A stretch of 7,938 nucleotides of DNA from assembly GCA_036444495.1 (NCBI GenBank), contig JAZGBC010000015.1, positions 1-7,938 of the forward strand, written 5' to 3'. The translations under genes and the position numbers were made by a program. This stretch comes from JAZGBC01 sp036444495 (GTDB lineage Bacteria > Pseudomonadota > Alphaproteobacteria > Kiloniellales > J153). Numbering within the stretch: position 1 is the first letter of the stretch; every line of letters starts with the position of its first letter. Of the stretch, positions 6,336-7,938 are shown in pieces. The notes below the pieces were generated by a model that was not told the DNA's origin, searched no databases, and saw only the letters and a list, made by a program, of their open reading frames with translations.

Positions 6336-6992
6336 TCACAAGTCCTGGATCGTGCGCAGCAGGTGGCGGCAGTCGGTGACGTGAACCCGGGGATGGAGGG
6401 AACCGAACTCTCCTTCCTCCGGCGGCGCGCGGCGCAACAGCACCGGCAGGCAACCGGATTCCACCGCGCATTCCATGTCGATGTCCGTATCCCCCACGAA
6501 CCAGACCTGCGGCCCCCGTTCCAGGCCGGAATCCGCGAGCGCCAGCTCGACCGCCTCCACAGCGGGCTTGTCGCGCGCGGCGTCGGTTGCGCCCACCAGG
6601 CGCCCGAAATGGGCGTCCCAGCCCAGGTGCGCCACCTCGCGGCGCAAGATGTGGCCCCGCTTGTTGCTGACCACCGCCAGGTAAAATGTCCCTGTTGACG
6701 CCAGGGCTTCGATCAGTTCCTCCGCCCCTTCGTAGGCGCGCAGTTTTTCCAGATGATCGGCCTCGAAGGTCCGGTAGAAGATGTCCAAGGCCTCCCCGGC
6801 CCGCTCGCCGAAGAGCAGCGAAAAGCTTTCCCGCGCCGAGCGGCGCACCCGCGCCTGGGTCTCCTCCAGGGTCCAAGTCGGCTGTCCCATGGCCTCGAGC
6901 GTGACGTTGAGGGCATGGTGGATGGCGCCCCAACTGTCGATCAGGGTGTTGTCCCAGTCGAACAGAAAGGCGCGCGGCCGCGGCAGCGTCAC
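6336..6992 (-). CDS. HAD-superfamily hydrolase, phosphoglycolate-phosphatase-like
   Basis: A 218-residue cytoplasmic HAD phosphatase with all four motifs. Motif I is FDWDNT with nucleophile D12 and acid D14; motif II is VVSNK with S109; motif III is the lysine of DKP (K142); motif IV is VGDTDIDM with D168 and D172. The helical cap between residues 20 and 90 is the C1 type seen in Gph and related phosphatases. The exact substrate cannot be read from the sequence; a small phosphorylated metabolite is the family expectation. The start is a GTG at 6992-6990, overlapping the dat stop by 4 bases, with GGGAG about 7 bases upstream inside dat. That geometry supports this start and coupling to dat. 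The protein ends IQDL just before the hfq leader. Motif I reads DWDNT rather than the commoner DxDGT, a known variation. Confidence 0.88.
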   Translation of the reverse strand: MTLPRPRAFLFDWDNTLIDSWGAIHHALNVTLEAMGQPTWTLEETQARVRRSARESFSLLFGERAGEALDIFYRTFEADHLEKLRAYEGAEELIEALASTGTFYLAVVSNKRGHILRREVAHLGWDAHFGRLVGATDAARDKPAVEAVELALADSGLERGPQVWFVGDTDIDMECAVESGCLPVLLRRAPPEEGEFGSLHPRVHVTDCRHLLRTIQDL

Positions 6993-7855
6993 GCCGGGTC
7001 TCCCAGGCCATCCATGTAGGCCAGATAATGCTCGCGCAACTTGCTATAGAGAAGACCGGGGTGTCCGTTGCCGACCGTCGTCTCGTCGATGCGCGTCACC
7101 GGCAGGAGATAGGAGGTGCTGGAGGTCAGAAAAGCCTCCTTCGCCGCCTTGGCCTCCTCCACCGTGAAGGCGCGCTCCTCCAGCGTCAGCCCTTCCTCCC
7201 GGATCAGCTCGATCAGCGATAGCCGGGTGATGCCGCTCAAGATGGCCTGGCCGGCGTCGCGCGTGACCACCTTGCCGTCCGTGGTGACGATCCAGGCGTT
7301 GGACGAGGTACCTTCGGTGACGCGCCCCTCGGGATCGACCTGCCAGGCCTCGTAGGCGCCGGCCTCCACGGCCTGCTGCTTGGCCAGCACATTGGGCAGC
7401 AGCGAGACCGTCTTGATGTCGCAGCGCGCCCAGCGGATGTCCGGCAGCGTAATGACCTTGAGCCCTTCGTTGAGTACCTGATCGCTGTGCGGCTTCATCT
7501 GGCGTGTGGTCATGACCAGCGCCGGCGGCACGGACCGGTCCGGAAACTTGTGGTCGCGCGGCGCGACGCCGCGGGTCACCTGCAGATAAAGGAATCCGTT
7601 GCTCAGATCGTTGCGCCGCATGAGTTCGCGGGAGACCAGCTTAAGCGCCCGCCGCTCCATGGGCATGGCGATGCCAAGCTCGCCGAGCGAGCGTTCCAGG
7701 CGGTCCAGGTGGGGATCCTCGTCCACAAGGATACCGTTATAGACCGGCACGACCTCATAGACGCCGTCGGCGAACTGATAACCGCGGTCTTCGATATGCA
7801 CGGCGGCCCGGGCGTGCGGCAGGTAACGGCCGTTGACATAGGCTTGGCGGGGCAT
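6989..7855 (-). CDS. dat: D-amino-acid aminotransferase (PLP fold type IV)
   Basis: This 288-residue protein matches D-amino-acid transaminase, which exchanges amino groups between D-amino acids (typically D-alanine) and 2-oxoacids in the cytoplasm. Visible family marks are the N-terminal YVNG, the EDRGYQFADGVYEVV block (residues 22-36), and PRDH at 99-102, equivalent to the R-x-H pair that binds the substrate carboxylate in Bacillus D-AAT. The PLP-binding lysine is K148 in CDIKTVSLLPN, and the glutamate near the cofactor ring is E181 in TEGTSSN. Length is normal for the family (about 280-290). The ATG start is directly before the conserved N-terminus; the upstream purine run is a weak ribosome site. 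Its stop overlaps the next gene by 4 bases (GTGA), so the two are translationally coupled. A branched-chain or aminodeoxychorismate-lyase-type role is less likely given the R-x-H motif. Confidence 0.9.
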   Translation of the reverse strand: MPRQAYVNGRYLPHARAAVHIEDRGYQFADGVYEVVPVYNGILVDEDPHLDRLERSLGELGIAMPMERRALKLVSRELMRRNDLSNGFLYLQVTRGVAPRDHKFPDRSVPPALVMTTRQMKPHSDQVLNEGLKVITLPDIRWARCDIKTVSLLPNVLAKQQAVEAGAYEAWQVDPEGRVTEGTSSNAWIVTTDGKVVTRDAGQAILSGITRLSLIELIREEGLTLEERAFTVEEAKAAKEAFLTSSTSYLLPVTRIDETTVGNGHPGLLYSKLREHYLAYMDGLGDPA

Positions 7856-7882
7856 GGCGTAAGGTCTCTTTCTCTCCCGGCC

Positions 7883-7938
7883 CTAAAAGAATTCCAGCTT
7901 CACGGCGAAGAGCTTCTCGATCTTCTTGACGGCTTCCG
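7883..7938 (-). CDS. trkA: C-terminal end of probable TrkA potassium-uptake protein (partial)
   Basis: The window edge leaves only 18 codons and a TAG stop at 7885-7883. They read EAVKKIEKLFAVKLEFF after a partial codon. The EKLF...FF ending resembles, from memory, the C-terminus of TrkA, the NAD-binding regulatory subunit of Trk potassium transporters. TrkA is also the usual gene upstream of dat and hfq in many alphaproteobacteria. The call rests mainly on gene order; 18 residues are too few to prove a family. The following dat gene starts 27 bases downstream on the same strand, so the two are probably co-transcribed. Confidence 0.5.
   Translation of the reverse strand, partial: EAVKKIEKLFAVKLEFF

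Noticed and set aside
6311..6345. Possible sigma-70 promoter for hfq (CTTGTG, 17 bases, TAACCG)
   Set aside because: The -10 element matches the consensus at too few positions to list as a separate promoter. It is mentioned only as part of the leader region.

Overview
The window is a GC-rich stretch of chromosome in which every gene I can support lies on the minus strand. It looks like the core genome of an alphaproteobacterium, probably Rhodospirillales-like. The evidence is the alphaproteobacterial form of Hfq (NGVKLQG, WFDNF, YKHAIST) and the order (probable trkA)-dat-HAD-hfq-hflX-inositol monophosphatase. From memory, the trkA / D-amino-acid aminotransferase / hfq / hflX part of that order is common in this class, downstream of the ntr genes. 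I see no tRNA, rRNA, CRISPR array, transposase or phage gene. No gene-free stretch exceeds 150 bases.

Layout in the direction of transcription (high to low coordinate): the last 18 codons of a probable trkA (7883-7938); dat, D-amino-acid aminotransferase (6989-7855); a HAD-family phosphatase that overlaps dat by 4 bases (6336-6992); a 149-base leader holding an inverted repeat and an A-rich tract; hfq (5914-6186); hflX (4560-about 5840); an inositol-monophosphatase-family phosphatase 10 bases on (3740-4549); a 141-base spacer with a strong imperfect hairpin; an 815-residue dimethylglycine/sarcosine-dehydrogenase-type flavoprotein (1151-3598); and after 59 bases ald, alanine dehydrogenase, cut by the window edge near its C-terminus (1-1091).

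Functionally there are two blocks. The upstream block combines amino-acid racemic/keto-acid metabolism (dat), a small-molecule phosphatase, the RNA chaperone Hfq, the ribosome-splitting GTPase HflX and an IMPase-like phosphatase. The downstream block is catabolic: an N-methyl-glycine oxidase fused to a folate-binding GcvT-like half, followed by alanine dehydrogenase. Together these could feed one-carbon units, glycine/alanine and pyruvate into central metabolism.

The most unusual point is hflX. The conserved N-terminus begins upstream of the first GTG, but no ATG, GTG or TTG exists in that region in any frame. Instead, a perfect AGGAGG sits 8 bases before an in-frame ATC, which gives a 426-residue protein. 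This is either a rare non-canonical start codon or a single-base sequence error. The rest is ordinary core genome with some modest intergenic structures. I found no evidence for a new multi-gene system.
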